From: Oscillospiraceae bacterium
GTDB lineage: Bacteria > Bacillota > Clostridia > Oscillospirales > Ruminococcaceae
DNA: 62,558 bases
Direction: 5' to 3'
NCBI GenBank assembly: GCA_016281125.1
Contig: JAEEIA010000059.1
Span: 1 to 62,558, forward strand
The translations under genes and the position numbers were made by a program. The notes beneath the pieces are model-generated. The model was not told the DNA's origin, did no database searches, and saw only the letters and a list, made by a program, of their open reading frames with translations. Shown here piece by piece: positions 25,742 to 34,406 of the stretch. The first letter of the stretch is position 1. Each line of letters opens with the position of its first letter.

Positions 25742-27028
25742 ATGCTCGATATCAAATTTCTCATCAATAACAAAGATGCGGTCAAGGAAAATATCCGCAA
25801 AAAGTTCCAGGAGGACAAGCTGCCGCTCGTAGACGAGGCAGCAGACCTCTATGCAAAGCAGCTGGAGGCCAAGCACATCTCTGAGGAGCTCCGCGCACAG
25901 CGCAACAAGCTCTCGGCAGAATCTGCAAAGCTGCGCAAGGAGGGCAAAATCGAGGAGGCAGAGGCAATCGGCCGCCAGGTCAAGCAGAATGCCGTCACCG
26001 TCAAAGAACAGGAAACCATCCTCGCGGAGGCTTCCGCCCGCCTTGACCAGATCATGAAAACCATTCCGCAGATCATCGACCCGTCTGTTCCGATCGGCAA
26101 GGACGACAGCGAAAACGTCGAGGTCGAGCGCTTCGGTGAGCCGAAGGTGCCGGATTACGAGATTCCCTATCACGCAGACATCATGACCCGTCTGGGCGGT
26201 CTGGATAAGGAAGCCGCAGGCCGCGTTGCCGGCGAAGGCTTCTATTATCTGCTCGGCGACATTGCACGTCTGCATGAGGCCGTGCTCGCATATGCAAGAG
26301 ATTTCATGATTGACCACGGCTTTACCTACGTCATTCCGCCGTTCATGATGCACAGAAGCATTGTGGAAGGCGTCATGAGCTTTGAGGAAATGGAAGCCAT
26401 GATGTACAAGATCGAGGGCGAGGATCTCTACATGATCGGCACCTCGGAGCACACCATGATCGGCCGCTTCGTCAACCAGATTATCGACGAAAGCAGCCTG
26501 CCGCTGACGCTGACCTCCTATTCGCCGTGCTTCCGCAGAGAGATCGGCTCTCACGGTCTGGAGGAGCGCGGCGTGTACCGCATCCACCAGTTTGAAAAGC
26601 AGGAAATGATCGTCCTCTGCAAGCCAGAGGAGAGCATGGACTGGTACAACAAGATGTGGAAGCTCTCCGTGGATCTGTTCCGCAGCATGGAGATTCCGGT
26701 GCGCCAGCTCGAATGCTGCTCGGGCGACCTTGCAAACCTCAAGGTCAAGTCCTGCGACATTGAGGCATGGAGCCCGCGCCAGAAGAAGTATTTTGAGGTC
26801 TGCTCCTGCTCGAACCTCGGTGACGCACAGGCACGCCGCCTGAAAATCCGCACCAAGGGCGAGAACGGCACTTACCTCGTACATACGCTGAACAACACGG
26901 TTGTTGCACCGCCGAGAATGCTGATCGCGCTGCTGGAGAACCATTACCAGGCAGATGGCTCTGTCAATGTTCCGGCTGTCCTGCGCCCGTACATGGGCGG
27001 CAAGGAACGCCTTGTTCCGGTGAAGTAA
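25742..27028 (+). CDS. serS: Seryl-tRNA synthetase (divergent motif 2/3 type)
   Basis: 428 residues, normal length. N-terminal tRNA-binding coiled coil (about 1-110), class II catalytic core (about 140-415). It charges tRNA-Ser with serine. Motif 2 reads CFRREIGSHGLEERGVYRIHQ and motif 3 NNTVVAPPRMLIALLEN, in place of the usual bacterial GRDTRGL and GSGLAVGRTL; both are closer to the eukaryal/archaeal style (VHQFEK, LN-x-T). The C-terminal VLRPYMGG is typical. AGAGGAG precedes the ATG. It is probably the cell's ordinary SerRS, of a divergent subtype. Confidence 0.93.
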   Translation: MLDIKFLINNKDAVKENIRKKFQEDKLPLVDEAADLYAKQLEAKHISEELRAQRNKLSAESAKLRKEGKIEEAEAIGRQVKQNAVTVKEQETILAEASARLDQIMKTIPQIIDPSVPIGKDDSENVEVERFGEPKVPDYEIPYHADIMTRLGGLDKEAAGRVAGEGFYYLLGDIARLHEAVLAYARDFMIDHGFTYVIPPFMMHRSIVEGVMSFEEMEAMMYKIEGEDLYMIGTSEHTMIGRFVNQIIDESSLPLTLTSYSPCFRREIGSHGLEERGVYRIHQFEKQEMIVLCKPEESMDWYNKMWKLSVDLFRSMEIPVRQLECCSGDLANLKVKSCDIEAWSPRQKKYFEVCSCSNLGDAQARRLKIRTKGENGTYLVHTLNNTVVAPPRMLIALLENHYQADGSVNVPAVLRPYMGGKERLVPVK

Positions 27029-27060
27029 GGCGTATCCGGCAAATTGATCATAAAACCAGA

Positions 27061-27091
27061 ACGGACGCTGACGCAAAAAATCAGCGTCCGT
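27061..27091 (+). terminator. Terminator of serS
   Basis: Stem ACGGACGCTGA / TCAGCGTCCGT, 9-nt loop, followed by TTTTCTC; 33 nt after the serS stop. Confidence 0.88.
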
Positions 27092-27165
27092 TTTCTCAAG
27101 GCAATGCCCCTTTGAAAGCGCCGGACTGTCCGCTCCGGCTTTTTTCAGAATCTTTTTCATTTGCA

Positions 27166-27194
27166 TGTAACCTTTTGCGTGTCTGATTCGTTCA
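27166..27194 (+). promoter_or_regulatory. ECF-type promoter of the second sigma/anti-sigma pair
   Basis: TGTAACC (27166-27172), 16 nt, CGTTCA (27189-27194): the spacing and elements resemble ECF promoters such as those of SigW-like factors, and no sigma-A promoter is seen. This suggests the sigma factor drives its own gene. Confidence 0.55.
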
Positions 27195-27221
27195 TAAGGG
27201 CAGAGGAAGGAGGTGCACGGA

Positions 27222-27779
27222 ATGCAGGAAGAAATGCTCATCCGGCAGCTGAAGCATCAGAATGAGAACGCACTGCGGGAAATTATCCGGACATACAGCG
27301 CATATATCAGCACAATCATCCGGAATGTCGGCAGAGGCTCCTTTTCGGAAAGTGATGTGGAGGAACTCGCGGCCGATGTGTTTGTCACACTCTGGCAGAC
27401 AGCCGATAAGCTGAAAAACGGATCGCTGCGCCCGTATCTTGCAGTGCTCGCCAGAAATCAGGCGGTTGACCGTCTGCGGCGGCTTCACTTTACCGTGCCG
27501 ATTGATGAGATCACCCTGACAAGCGGGGACGATATCGCCGAGGAAACAGAGCAGAAGCTGCTCTCGGAAACCGTCCGCGCCGTGATCGGAAGCATGGCAG
27601 CGGCAGACCGGGAGATTCTGCTGCGGTTCTACTTCTGCTGTGAACGGCTCCCGCAGATCGCGGAAAGCATGCAGCTGACGGAATCGGCTGCAAAAACAAG
27701 ACTGTTCCGCGCAAGAAAAAAACTGCTTGCGGAACTGAAGGAAAGGGGTTACTGTTATTATGAAAGTCAATCTGTTTGA
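27222..27779 (+). CDS. ECF-type sigma factor
   Basis: 185 residues from the ATG at 27222 (GGAAGGAGG 8 nt upstream; a GTG at 27213 abuts that site). Region 2 includes DVEELAADVFVTLWQ; region 4 includes AAADREILLRFYFCCERLPQIAESM and ends in RLFRARKKLLAEL. It is only distantly similar to the other two sigma factors in this window. It overlaps the anti-sigma gene by 20 nt. Confidence 0.9.
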   Translation: MQEEMLIRQLKHQNENALREIIRTYSAYISTIIRNVGRGSFSESDVEELAADVFVTLWQTADKLKNGSLRPYLAVLARNQAVDRLRRLHFTVPIDEITLTSGDDIAEETEQKLLSETVRAVIGSMAAADREILLRFYFCCERLPQIAESMQLTESAAKTRLFRARKKLLAELKERGYCYYESQSV

Positions 27780-28971
27780 TCTGTATGAAGGCTGCGTCGG
27801 CCAGCTTCCGGAAATGACGGAAACGCCGTGCAATGTGGAAAACATCGAGCAGCGTGTGATGCAGAAGATCGGAACGCCGCGGATCCGGCAGACCAAAAAA
27901 AGACGCCTGCCTGTGATGATCGCTGCGGCTGCGGCGGCTATGGCCGTATTCGGCGTGACCGCGGCGGCAGTAACCGGCAGACTGGATCTGTTCCGGAATG
28001 TGCTTGGCAAAACGGTCATTTCCGATGCCGGAAATCTGCCGCTGACCAATCAGAAAGAGGCGGATCCTGCGGCAATGGCACCGTTTATGCAGGAGAATGC
28101 AACGGTCTTTGAAGGCAGCGATGCACTGCACATTTCGACTGTCGGCATGTATAACGACCGCGATACGCTAATGCTGATGCTGGAAATGACACCGCAGAAC
28201 GGGACGGAGCTACCGGAGGATGCATTGTTCATACCGTATTTCTACCGTGCGGACGGCACGCTGATCACAGGCGGCCCCGGCAGGACGGAACAGCTTGTCC
28301 GGGCAGACGCGGGCAATTCGTATTACCTGACCTATTATCTTGCGGCACCGGAGCTTGCGGGTTCCACCGTTCGTGTGGAACTGAAAAATGCCTATACGCA
28401 GGCACAGCTGAGTGCTGTTCAGGCCGGTTTGGTTGCAGCGCAGGATCAGTGGCGTACAGAATACGGCTGCGATTCCATGTCCGTTGATGAATGGAAGGCG
28501 CTGTGGCAGTCTGAGAATCTTGACGGACGGACATTCGATACGACCGCTGCACTGCTGGAAAACAGCGATGCGGTTCTGCGCGGAACATGGTCGGCAGAAA
28601 TTGCCGTGCCGGATACTGCTGCACCGGCGGTTTATGCCTCTGAACATTTCTGCGTGACGGCGGGCAGCCTCTCCGTCGAATCTGAGAATTTCAGCGGGCA
28701 GAATGACATCAGCTATATGATCCGGCTGACGGACGGCAGAACGCTGGTGGACGCCGGCGGCACATCCGAGCGGCAGGCCATGTACGATGCGGGCATTCTC
28801 TCCGCAGGGGATACCGTGTGTGAATTTGCATACGCGTTCGGTGCGGACGGCAAAATGATCCGCTGCTTCAGCGAGCCGGTTTCGGCAGATGAAATCGCAT
28901 CGGTGACGGCGCTGCTGTTTGATTACGAAAACGGCGTACACGTCACAGCCGAGGCACTTTCCCCGCAGTGA
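27760..28971 (+). CDS. Membrane anti-sigma factor (DUF4179-like)
   Basis: 403 residues. The cytoplasmic N-terminus (about 1-48) has the short helical segment typical of ECF anti-sigma factors; one transmembrane helix at about 50-72 is followed by a large outer region. That region contains a DUF4179-like beta domain (about 95-210, with HISTVGMYNDRDTLMLMLEM) and a second domain of about 180 residues. It probably holds the sigma factor inactive until an envelope signal arrives. Start ATG overlaps the sigma gene end, so the pair is coupled. Confidence 0.75.
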   Translation: MKVNLFDLYEGCVGQLPEMTETPCNVENIEQRVMQKIGTPRIRQTKKRRLPVMIAAAAAAMAVFGVTAAAVTGRLDLFRNVLGKTVISDAGNLPLTNQKEADPAAMAPFMQENATVFEGSDALHISTVGMYNDRDTLMLMLEMTPQNGTELPEDALFIPYFYRADGTLITGGPGRTEQLVRADAGNSYYLTYYLAAPELAGSTVRVELKNAYTQAQLSAVQAGLVAAQDQWRTEYGCDSMSVDEWKALWQSENLDGRTFDTTAALLENSDAVLRGTWSAEIAVPDTAAPAVYASEHFCVTAGSLSVESENFSGQNDISYMIRLTDGRTLVDAGGTSERQAMYDAGILSAGDTVCEFAYAFGADGKMIRCFSEPVSADEIASVTALLFDYENGVHVTAEALSPQ

Positions 28972-29302
28972 GTACTGCGGTATCTCCGGAGGATTGATCA
29001 TGGGGCGCCGGCCGTTTTGAGTCAGCGCCCCAGTCCGTCGATAAACTTGCGGAACCTACAAAATAAAAGTTTTTGGTCGAGCTTTTTTCAACAAGCTGCG
29101 GGCGCTGGCTGTTTTCGGTCAGCGCCCGCAATGCAATATCGTTCCTGCAAGATGCTTTTATGTGGATTGCACAGCATTAAAGCAAACAGATTCTTCCGGA
29201 AACAGACATCCTGTCGGCAATTCCGCCAAGATTCTGCTGTATTTTTCGGTACTTTGTGTAATGTGCTGTATGATGACATGGAAAATTCGTGAATTTGGTA
29301 GG
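28972..29302. repeat. Intergenic repeat cluster before cellobiose phosphorylase
   Basis: No gene seen. It contains GGTATCTCCGGAGGATTGAT (28979-28998), a GGGGCGC/GCGCCCC hairpin (about 28999-29030), an inverted AAAATAAAAGTTTTTGGTCG ... TTTTTTCAACAAGCT block (29058-29098), and a second hairpin GCGGGCGCTG/CAGCGCCCGC (29097-29127). All are pieces of the families listed at 17005, 53996 and 58910. Confidence 0.65.
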
Positions 29303-29357
29303 TTGTAATTTTGTGCATGTTGTGCTATAATGAAGTATATCTGTGCAGTTTATGCAC
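29303..29357 (+). promoter_or_regulatory. Promoter and possible operator of cellobiose phosphorylase
   Basis: TTGTAA (29303-29308), 17-nt spacer, TATAAT (29326-29331). Downstream, GTGCA-N5-TGCAC (29343-29357) is a dyad placed over the start of transcription and may bind a sugar-responsive repressor. Confidence 0.6.
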
Positions 29358-29401
29358 TTGATTGAATCTTTGAATGTTATATGCAAAAGGAGCGTACAAC
29401 C

Positions 29402-31864
29402 ATGAAACAATTCGGTCACTTCGATGACGCGCGCAAGGAATACGTCATCCAGTCTCCGCGGACGCCTTATCCGTGGATCAATTACCTCGGAACGCAGGCT
29501 TTCTTCTCCCTGATCTCCAACACCGCCGGCGGATACAGCTTCTATAAGGATGCCCGTCTGCGCCGCATCACCCGTTACCGCTACAACAACGTGCCGATCG
29601 ACATGGGCGGCCGGTACTTCTATATCTCCGACAACGGCACAATCTGGAACCCGGGCTGGTCGCCGGTCAAGACAGAGCTGGACGCCTATGAATGCCGTCA
29701 CGGCATGGGCTACACCGTCATCACCGGTAAAAAGAACGGTCTGAAGGCTGAGGTCACGTTCTTTGTTCCGCAGAACTATGACGGCGAAGTGCAGCAGGTT
29801 GTGCTGACCAATGAAAGCTCCGACACAAAAACATTCAAGTTCTTCTCGTTTGCAGAGTGGTGCCTCTGGGATGCGCAGGATGACTGCACCAACTTCCAGA
29901 GAAACTTCTCCACCGGCCGCGTTGAGGTCGAGGGCTCGACCATTTATCATAAGACCGAATACAGAGACAGACGCGATCACTATGCATTCTATACCGTGAA
30001 CGATTCGATTGACGGCTACGATACCGACCGAGATTCGTTCATCGGTCTGTACAACGGCTTCGGCGATCCGCAGGCTGTTCTGGACGGCAAGGCAACCAAT
30101 TCCTTCGCGGACGGCTGGTCCCCGATTGCTTCCCACTACAAGGAAATCACCCTTGCAGCCGGCGAATCCAAGACGCTCGTCTTTATCCTCGGCTACGTTG
30201 AAATGCCCGCAGACAAGAAGTTTGAGGCGGACGGCGTAACCATCAACAAGGAAAAGGCTTACAAGATGATCGAGCAGTACAACACCCCGGAAAAGGTCGC
30301 TGCCGGTCTGGCGGAGCTGAAAGCCGCATGGGACAAGCTGCTCGGCATCTTCAATGTCAACACCTCGGATGACAAGGTCAACCGCATGGTCAATATCTGG
30401 AACCAGTATCAGTGCATGGTCACCTTTAACCTTTCCCGTTCCGCTTCTTACTTTGAGAGCGGCATCGGCAGAGGCATGGGCTTCCGTGATTCCAACCAGG
30501 ACATCCTCGGCTTTGTCCACCAGATTCCGGACAGAGCAAGAGAGCGCCTGATCGACCTTGCCTCCACGCAGCTCGAGGACGGCGGATGCTATCACCAGTA
30601 TCAGCCGCTCACCAAGAAGGGCAACTCCGATATCGGCGGCGACTTCTCCGACGATCCGCTGTGGATGATCCTTTCTGTCGGTGCATATATCAAGGAGTCC
30701 GGCGACTGGAGCATTCTGGATCAGCCGGTGCCGTATGACAATGACGAGTCCAAGGCAAAGCCGATGCTCGATCACCTGACGGTTTCATTCTATCACATCG
30801 TCAACAATCTCGGCCCGCACGGCCTGCCGCTTGCCATGCGCGCAGACTGGAACGACTGCCTCAACCTGTCCTGCTATTCGGACAAGCCGGGCGAGAGCTT
30901 CCAGACCTATACCAACCCGAAGTTTGCTGCTGAGGGCGGCTACTCCAAGGTTGCGGAATCTGTCATGGTCGCTGCACTGTTCACCTACGCAGGCCCGACC
31001 TATGTCGGCATTCTGAAGCACCTCGGCAAGGACGATGAGGCTGCAAAGGCACAGGCTGAAATCGACAAGATGAAGGAAAATGTCATGCAGTCCGCATTCG
31101 ACGGCGAATGGTTCCTCCGCGCTTACGATTCGACCGGCGCAAAGGTCGGCTCCAAGGAGTGCGAGGAAGGCAAGATCTTCATCGAGCCGCAGGGCTTCGC
31201 AGTCATGTCCGAAATCGGCAAGGATCAGGGCGCAGATATCAAGACGCTCGATTCCATCGACAAGTATCTGAACACCAAGTACGGCCTTGTGCTGAACAAC
31301 CCGGCATTCTCCAAGTACTATATCCAGTACGGCGAGATTTCCACCTATCCGGGCGGCTACAAGGAAAATGCGGGTATCTTCACGCATAACAATGCATGGA
31401 TCATCTGTGCTGAGGCTTATGCCGGCAGAGGTGACAAGGCATTTGAATATTACAGCAAGATTGCTCCGGCATTCAACGAGGAAATTTCCGATCTGCACAA
31501 GACGGAACCGTACGTCTACGGTCAGATGATCGCTGGTAAGGATGCATCCCGCTTCGGCGAGGGCAAGAACTCCTGGCTGACCGGTACCGCAGCATGGAAC
31601 TTTGTTGCGATTTCGCAGTATATCCTCGGTATTTCCGCAGACTTCGACGGTCTGAAGGTTGATCCGTCCATCCCGAAGGCATGGGACGGCTTCACCGCAA
31701 CCAGAAAGTTCCGCGGCGCGACCTATCAGATCACGGTCAAGAATCCGGATCACGTTTCTAAGGGCGTCAAGTCCCTGACGGTGGACGGCAAGGCTGTGGA
31801 GGGCAATGTCGTGCCGGTGCTCCCGGCAGGCGGCACCTATGAGGTTGTTGCTGTGCTCGGATGA
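29402..31864 (+). CDS. Cellobiose phosphorylase (GH94)
   Basis: 820 residues from the ATG at 29402 (AAAGGAG 9 nt upstream). It cleaves cellobiose with phosphate to alpha-glucose 1-phosphate and glucose in the cytoplasm, saving ATP when cellulose products are used. GH94 layout: N-terminal beta-sandwich (about 1-280), helical linker, (alpha/alpha)6 barrel (about 320-740) and a C-terminal jelly roll. The [13 protein letters not shown] block (from residue 481) carries the family's catalytic acid Asp485, and [18 protein letters not shown] is a substrate-loop signature. It sits alone with its own promoter and terminator. The strong match to the cellobiose type makes cellodextrin or chitobiose phosphorylase less likely. 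Confidence 0.94.
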   Translation: MKQFGHFDDARKEYVIQSPRTPYPWINYLGTQAFFSLISNTAGGYSFYKDARLRRITRYRYNNVPIDMGGRYFYISDNGTIWNPGWSPVKTELDAYECRHGMGYTVITGKKNGLKAEVTFFVPQNYDGEVQQVVLTNESSDTKTFKFFSFAEWCLWDAQDDCTNFQRNFSTGRVEVEGSTIYHKTEYRDRRDHYAFYTVNDSIDGYDTDRDSFIGLYNGFGDPQAVLDGKATNSFADGWSPIASHYKEITLAAGESKTLVFILGYVEMPADKKFEADGVTINKEKAYKMIEQYNTPEKVAAGLAELKAAWDKLLGIFNVNTSDDKVNRMVNIWNQYQCMVTFNLSRSASYFESGIGRGMGFRDSNQDILGFVHQIPDRARERLIDLASTQLEDGGCYHQYQPLTKKGNSDIGGDFSDDPLWMILSVGAYIKESGDWSILDQPVPYDNDESKAKPMLDHLTVSFYHIVNNLGPHGLPLAMRADWNDCLNLSCYSDKPGESFQTYTNPKFAAEGGYSKVAESVMVAALFTYAGPTYVGILKHLGKDDEAAKAQAEIDKMKENVMQSAFDGEWFLRAYDSTGAKVGSKECEEGKIFIEPQGFAVMSEIGKDQGADIKTLDSIDKYLNTKYGLVLNNPAFSKYYIQYGEISTYPGGYKENAGIFTHNNAWIICAEAYAGRGDKAFEYYSKIAPAFNEEISDLHKTEPYVYGQMIAGKDASRFGEGKNSWLTGTAAWNFVAISQYILGISADFDGLKVDPSIPKAWDGFTATRKFRGATYQITVKNPDHVSKGVKSLTVDGKAVEGNVVPVLPAGGTYEVVAVLG

Positions 31865-31885
31865 GCATAAAATTTCAGTAAAAGA

Positions 31886-31911
31886 CGATGCAGTGCTTTG
31901 GCGCTGCATCG
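31886..31911 (+). terminator. Terminator of cellobiose phosphorylase
   Basis: Stem CGATGCAG / CTGCATCG with a 10-nt loop, followed by CTTTTCGCGTTTTTT. Confidence 0.85.
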
Positions 31912-31972
31912 CTTTTCGCGTTTTTTCAGTTTACTGATTTGATTTGTTTCGGATACTTAGGAGGTAATTACA

Positions 31973-32602
31973 ATGGCAAAGGCCAAAAAGAAAAACCGCC
32001 TGTTTACGGGCATTATCATCGCAGTTATCGTGCTCCTGCTCGCATTTATCGCAGGCTTCTTCATTTACGTGCGGACACACCGCCTGTTCCCGAATATGCC
32101 GGGGCTTGTCGATGTGCTCGCCGGTGTGGATCATTTTTCAACATCGGATCACGTCGGCCTGTATGAGCACGGCAACAACACAGATATTACAGGCTCCGGC
32201 CGCACCGAGGAGGATCGGCTGGTGCTCACAAAAAAGGATGGCGGCGGCTATGATCTGCTGATGAAGCCGGTTCAGGTGGACACGACGTCGTTCTCGACCT
32301 ACGAGCTGTTCCCGTGCAAAAAGCCGGTGGACGTTTCGCTGATCTTTGACAAGAATCAAAAGCTGTGCTGCACCGAACTCGTTTACCATTTCAAGGAGGA
32401 AGAGCTGATTGACTTCCAGCAGGAATGGGACAATGTTGCCTATGCTGTGGATAAGCGGGAGCGCTCCAATATCCTGTGCTCCGTTTATGCGACGCTTGCG
32501 GATAAGCTGGGCTACAAGCGCTACAACACCATGCGCAGAGGCAGCGCGGAGGATACACAGCTGGTTGTGCAGGAGTTCTACCGCACAAAGGCATACAAAT
32601 AA
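31973..32602 (+). CDS. Single-pass membrane protein of unknown function
   Basis: 209 residues. A Lys-rich N-terminus (MAKAKKKNR) and one transmembrane helix (about 10-34) are followed by an outer or inner soluble domain of about 170 residues with a Cys pair (KLCC). AGGAGG precedes the ATG. No family recognised; flanked by terminators on both sides, so it is a single-gene unit. Confidence 0.7.
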   Translation: MAKAKKKNRLFTGIIIAVIVLLLAFIAGFFIYVRTHRLFPNMPGLVDVLAGVDHFSTSDHVGLYEHGNNTDITGSGRTEEDRLVLTKKDGGGYDLLMKPVQVDTTSFSTYELFPCKKPVDVSLIFDKNQKLCCTELVYHFKEEELIDFQQEWDNVAYAVDKRERSNILCSVYATLADKLGYKRYNTMRRGSAEDTQLVVQEFYRTKAYK

Positions 32603-32652
32603 TCGGAATATCCGCCGGGATGATGTCCCCGGAACGCGTCATATACAGAAAC

Positions 32653-32681
32653 AGGGCACTGACCGAAAAAGTCAGTGCCCT
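32653..32681. terminator. Terminator after the 31973 gene
   Basis: Stem AGGGCACTGAC / GTCAGTGCCCT with a 7-nt A-rich loop, then TCGTTT. Confidence 0.8.
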
Positions 32682-32844
32682 TCGTTTATCGAATGCGGTA
32701 TCGCACGCTTTTCTATGCGTTTGAACTGCAAACTCACCCATACGCCACCAAAAGATGAACCCCCTTGGGAATCCCTTGACATAAAACATCATTCTCATCA
32801 TAATGGGATTCTTAAGGGCTGCTGGCCCTTAAGCGGGGTTAGGG

Positions 32845-32878
32845 GCAGCACCCCATTTTGAATTCATCGGAGATACCT
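32845..32878 (-). repeat. Copy of the GGTATCTCCGAT intergenic repeat
   Basis: Read on the minus strand: AGGTATCTCCGATGAATTC, then AAAATGGGGTGCTGC. It lies between convergent genes; the rest of 32682-32880 shows no gene. Confidence 0.65.
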
Positions 32879-32880
32879 AT

Positions 32881-33453
32881 TTATTTCCCGGCACGGCGCA
32901 AAAGAGATGGGCCGTTCTGCCGGAGCCAGCGGTCGCAGCGGCCGTAATCCGGGAACAGTCGGTACACCTCTGCATAGAACCGCCGCGAATGATCCGGATG
33001 CAGCCGATGGCAAAGCTCATGCACAACAACACTGTCCAGCACCTCCGCCGGTGCAAGCATCAGCAGACAGTTGAAATTCAGATTGCCCGCGGACGTACAG
33101 CTGCCCCAGCGCGTTTTCTGACAGCGGATCGTAATGCGGCCGTAGCTGACGCCCAGCTTCGCCGCATAAAACGCTACCCGCGGCGGAATCGCGGCCTTTG
33201 CACGCTGCGCAAGCTCCTCCAGCTCCGAAGCCGTCAGCGGCGGCTCGGGATGCGCGTTCAGCTCCGCCAGGCAATGCTGCACATGCCGTTCGATCACCGC
33301 AGATTTTTCCGTCAGAAACCGCTCAATCACCGCCTGCGGCACATGCAGCGGCGCACGCACCAGAACAGCGCCGGCCGGCCGCACCTCCGCGGAAATTGTC
33401 CTGCGGCGGCTGCGAATCAGCCGGATCTCCGCGGTGATACCCTTAATCTCCAT
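32881..33453 (-). CDS. YgjP-like (DUF45/M48-type) metallopeptidase
   Basis: 190 residues from the ATG at 33453 (GGAGG 5 nt upstream; a start at 33507 lacks a ribosome site). Zinc motif VVVHELCHRLHPDHS provides HExxH and a third His; the preceding TRWGSCTSAGNLNFN is the family signature. YgjP/WLM-type proteins are small soluble zinc peptidases of uncertain substrate. It is the last gene of a three-gene cluster with an LRAT-fold protein and a zinc-ribbon membrane protein. Confidence 0.88.
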   Translation of the reverse strand: MEIKGITAEIRLIRSRRRTISAEVRPAGAVLVRAPLHVPQAVIERFLTEKSAVIERHVQHCLAELNAHPEPPLTASELEELAQRAKAAIPPRVAFYAAKLGVSYGRITIRCQKTRWGSCTSAGNLNFNCLLMLAPAEVLDSVVVHELCHRLHPDHSRRFYAEVYRLFPDYGRCDRWLRQNGPSLLRRAGK

Positions 33454-33513
33454 AAATCCTCCTGCCGGAATCCGGCAAACAACGGGAGCCGCCGAAGCGA
33501 CTCCCATGCAATA

Positions 33514-34383
33514 TTATCTGAAAACAGGTCTGCGGAACTGCCAGTTCTTATTGTTCAGCAGGGATCCGAGCATACCGTTCACCTGCAAGGATTCGCTGAC
33601 GCCGGTCTTGCACCAGATCGCAAAATGCTCGCAGTTATTCGTGAAAAAGTTATAGCTTGTTTCGCCCAGACGCGACCTTGCTCTTGCGACGGTTTCCTCC
33701 GGCGAATACAGATGATAACCGTATGTCTGCTGAAGCGAACGCGCAAGATCCTCCGAATAGGAATTGGTATGCGGGGTAATCGGCGCTCCAAGTCTGACCG
33801 GCGGCTCGTAAGGCTTCGGAAAATCGAGAATGAAATATTCCGAATCGTCGCGCAGGAAATTCCGCAGATTTGTCGCGTGAACAACCGCATGACCAATCGT
33901 CTTGCTCGCCGGAATATTGTAATGTACAATGCAGGTGTCACTGACATAGATCCCGTAATGCTCATAAATGCCGCCTCTGCGCACAACGCCGATGATGTCG
34001 CCGTACTGCGCCTGAACCGGCTGCTGCGCGGCCAGGGGGTCGGGAATGCTGGTCTGCTGGAAGCCGGTCACACCGGTCGGCGGGAGCCCGACGCTGCGGA
34101 TCGCCTCCGCACGCGCGGCCCTGCGCACCATGGTCTGTTCCAGCTGCTCTTGCGTACCGCGGTCGAGCACCTGCCCGAATTTGTCAATAATACGGCATTC
34201 TCCGCTCACGACATGCCGCTGAAGCGTGCAGTCCGGGCCATAATCCAGATCCTCCCAGCAATAGTCCTTATCCATGATCGTAAAGCCGGTGTCCGGATTC
34301 TGTAATTGCAGATTTTCCGACAGATTGTCCAGCTTATTCGCCAGCTTATCCATTCCGCGGCTGACTGCGTCCCAAAATTCCAT
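33514..34383 (-). CDS. Bacterial LRAT-domain protein (NlpC/P60 superfamily)
   Basis: 289 residues, no signal peptide. The LRAT domain spans about 125-262: YGDIIGVVRRGGIYEHYGIYV with His142, then CIVHY with His154, and NNCEHFAIWCKTG with catalytic-type Cys251. This His-His-Cys arrangement is the permuted papain fold of lecithin-retinol acyltransferase and the HRASLS phospholipases. The N-terminal about 120 residues (MEFWDAVSRGMDKL...) are unrecognised; a segment at 35-75 may be a small beta domain. Bacterial LRAT proteins are poorly characterised: acyl transfer or lipid hydrolysis is likely from fold. It sits in one minus-strand unit with the flanking genes. Confidence 0.85.
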   Translation of the reverse strand: MEFWDAVSRGMDKLANKLDNLSENLQLQNPDTGFTIMDKDYCWEDLDYGPDCTLQRHVVSGECRIIDKFGQVLDRGTQEQLEQTMVRRAARAEAIRSVGLPPTGVTGFQQTSIPDPLAAQQPVQAQYGDIIGVVRRGGIYEHYGIYVSDTCIVHYNIPASKTIGHAVVHATNLRNFLRDDSEYFILDFPKPYEPPVRLGAPITPHTNSYSEDLARSLQQTYGYHLYSPEETVARARSRLGETSYNFFTNNCEHFAIWCKTGVSESLQVNGMLGSLLNNKNWQFRRPVFR

Positions 34384-34406
34384 GATGGTGTGGCCTCCTT
34401 TGGCGC

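Noticed and set aside
29177..30775. Long antisense frames over cellobiose phosphorylase and (25556-27241) over serS.
   Set aside because: The sense genes are unambiguous; these frames lack ribosome sites and signatures.
32445..32453. A perfect DnaA box (TGTGGATAA).
   Set aside because: It is single, inside the coding sequence of the 31973 gene, and not part of a cluster, so it is not evidence for an origin here.
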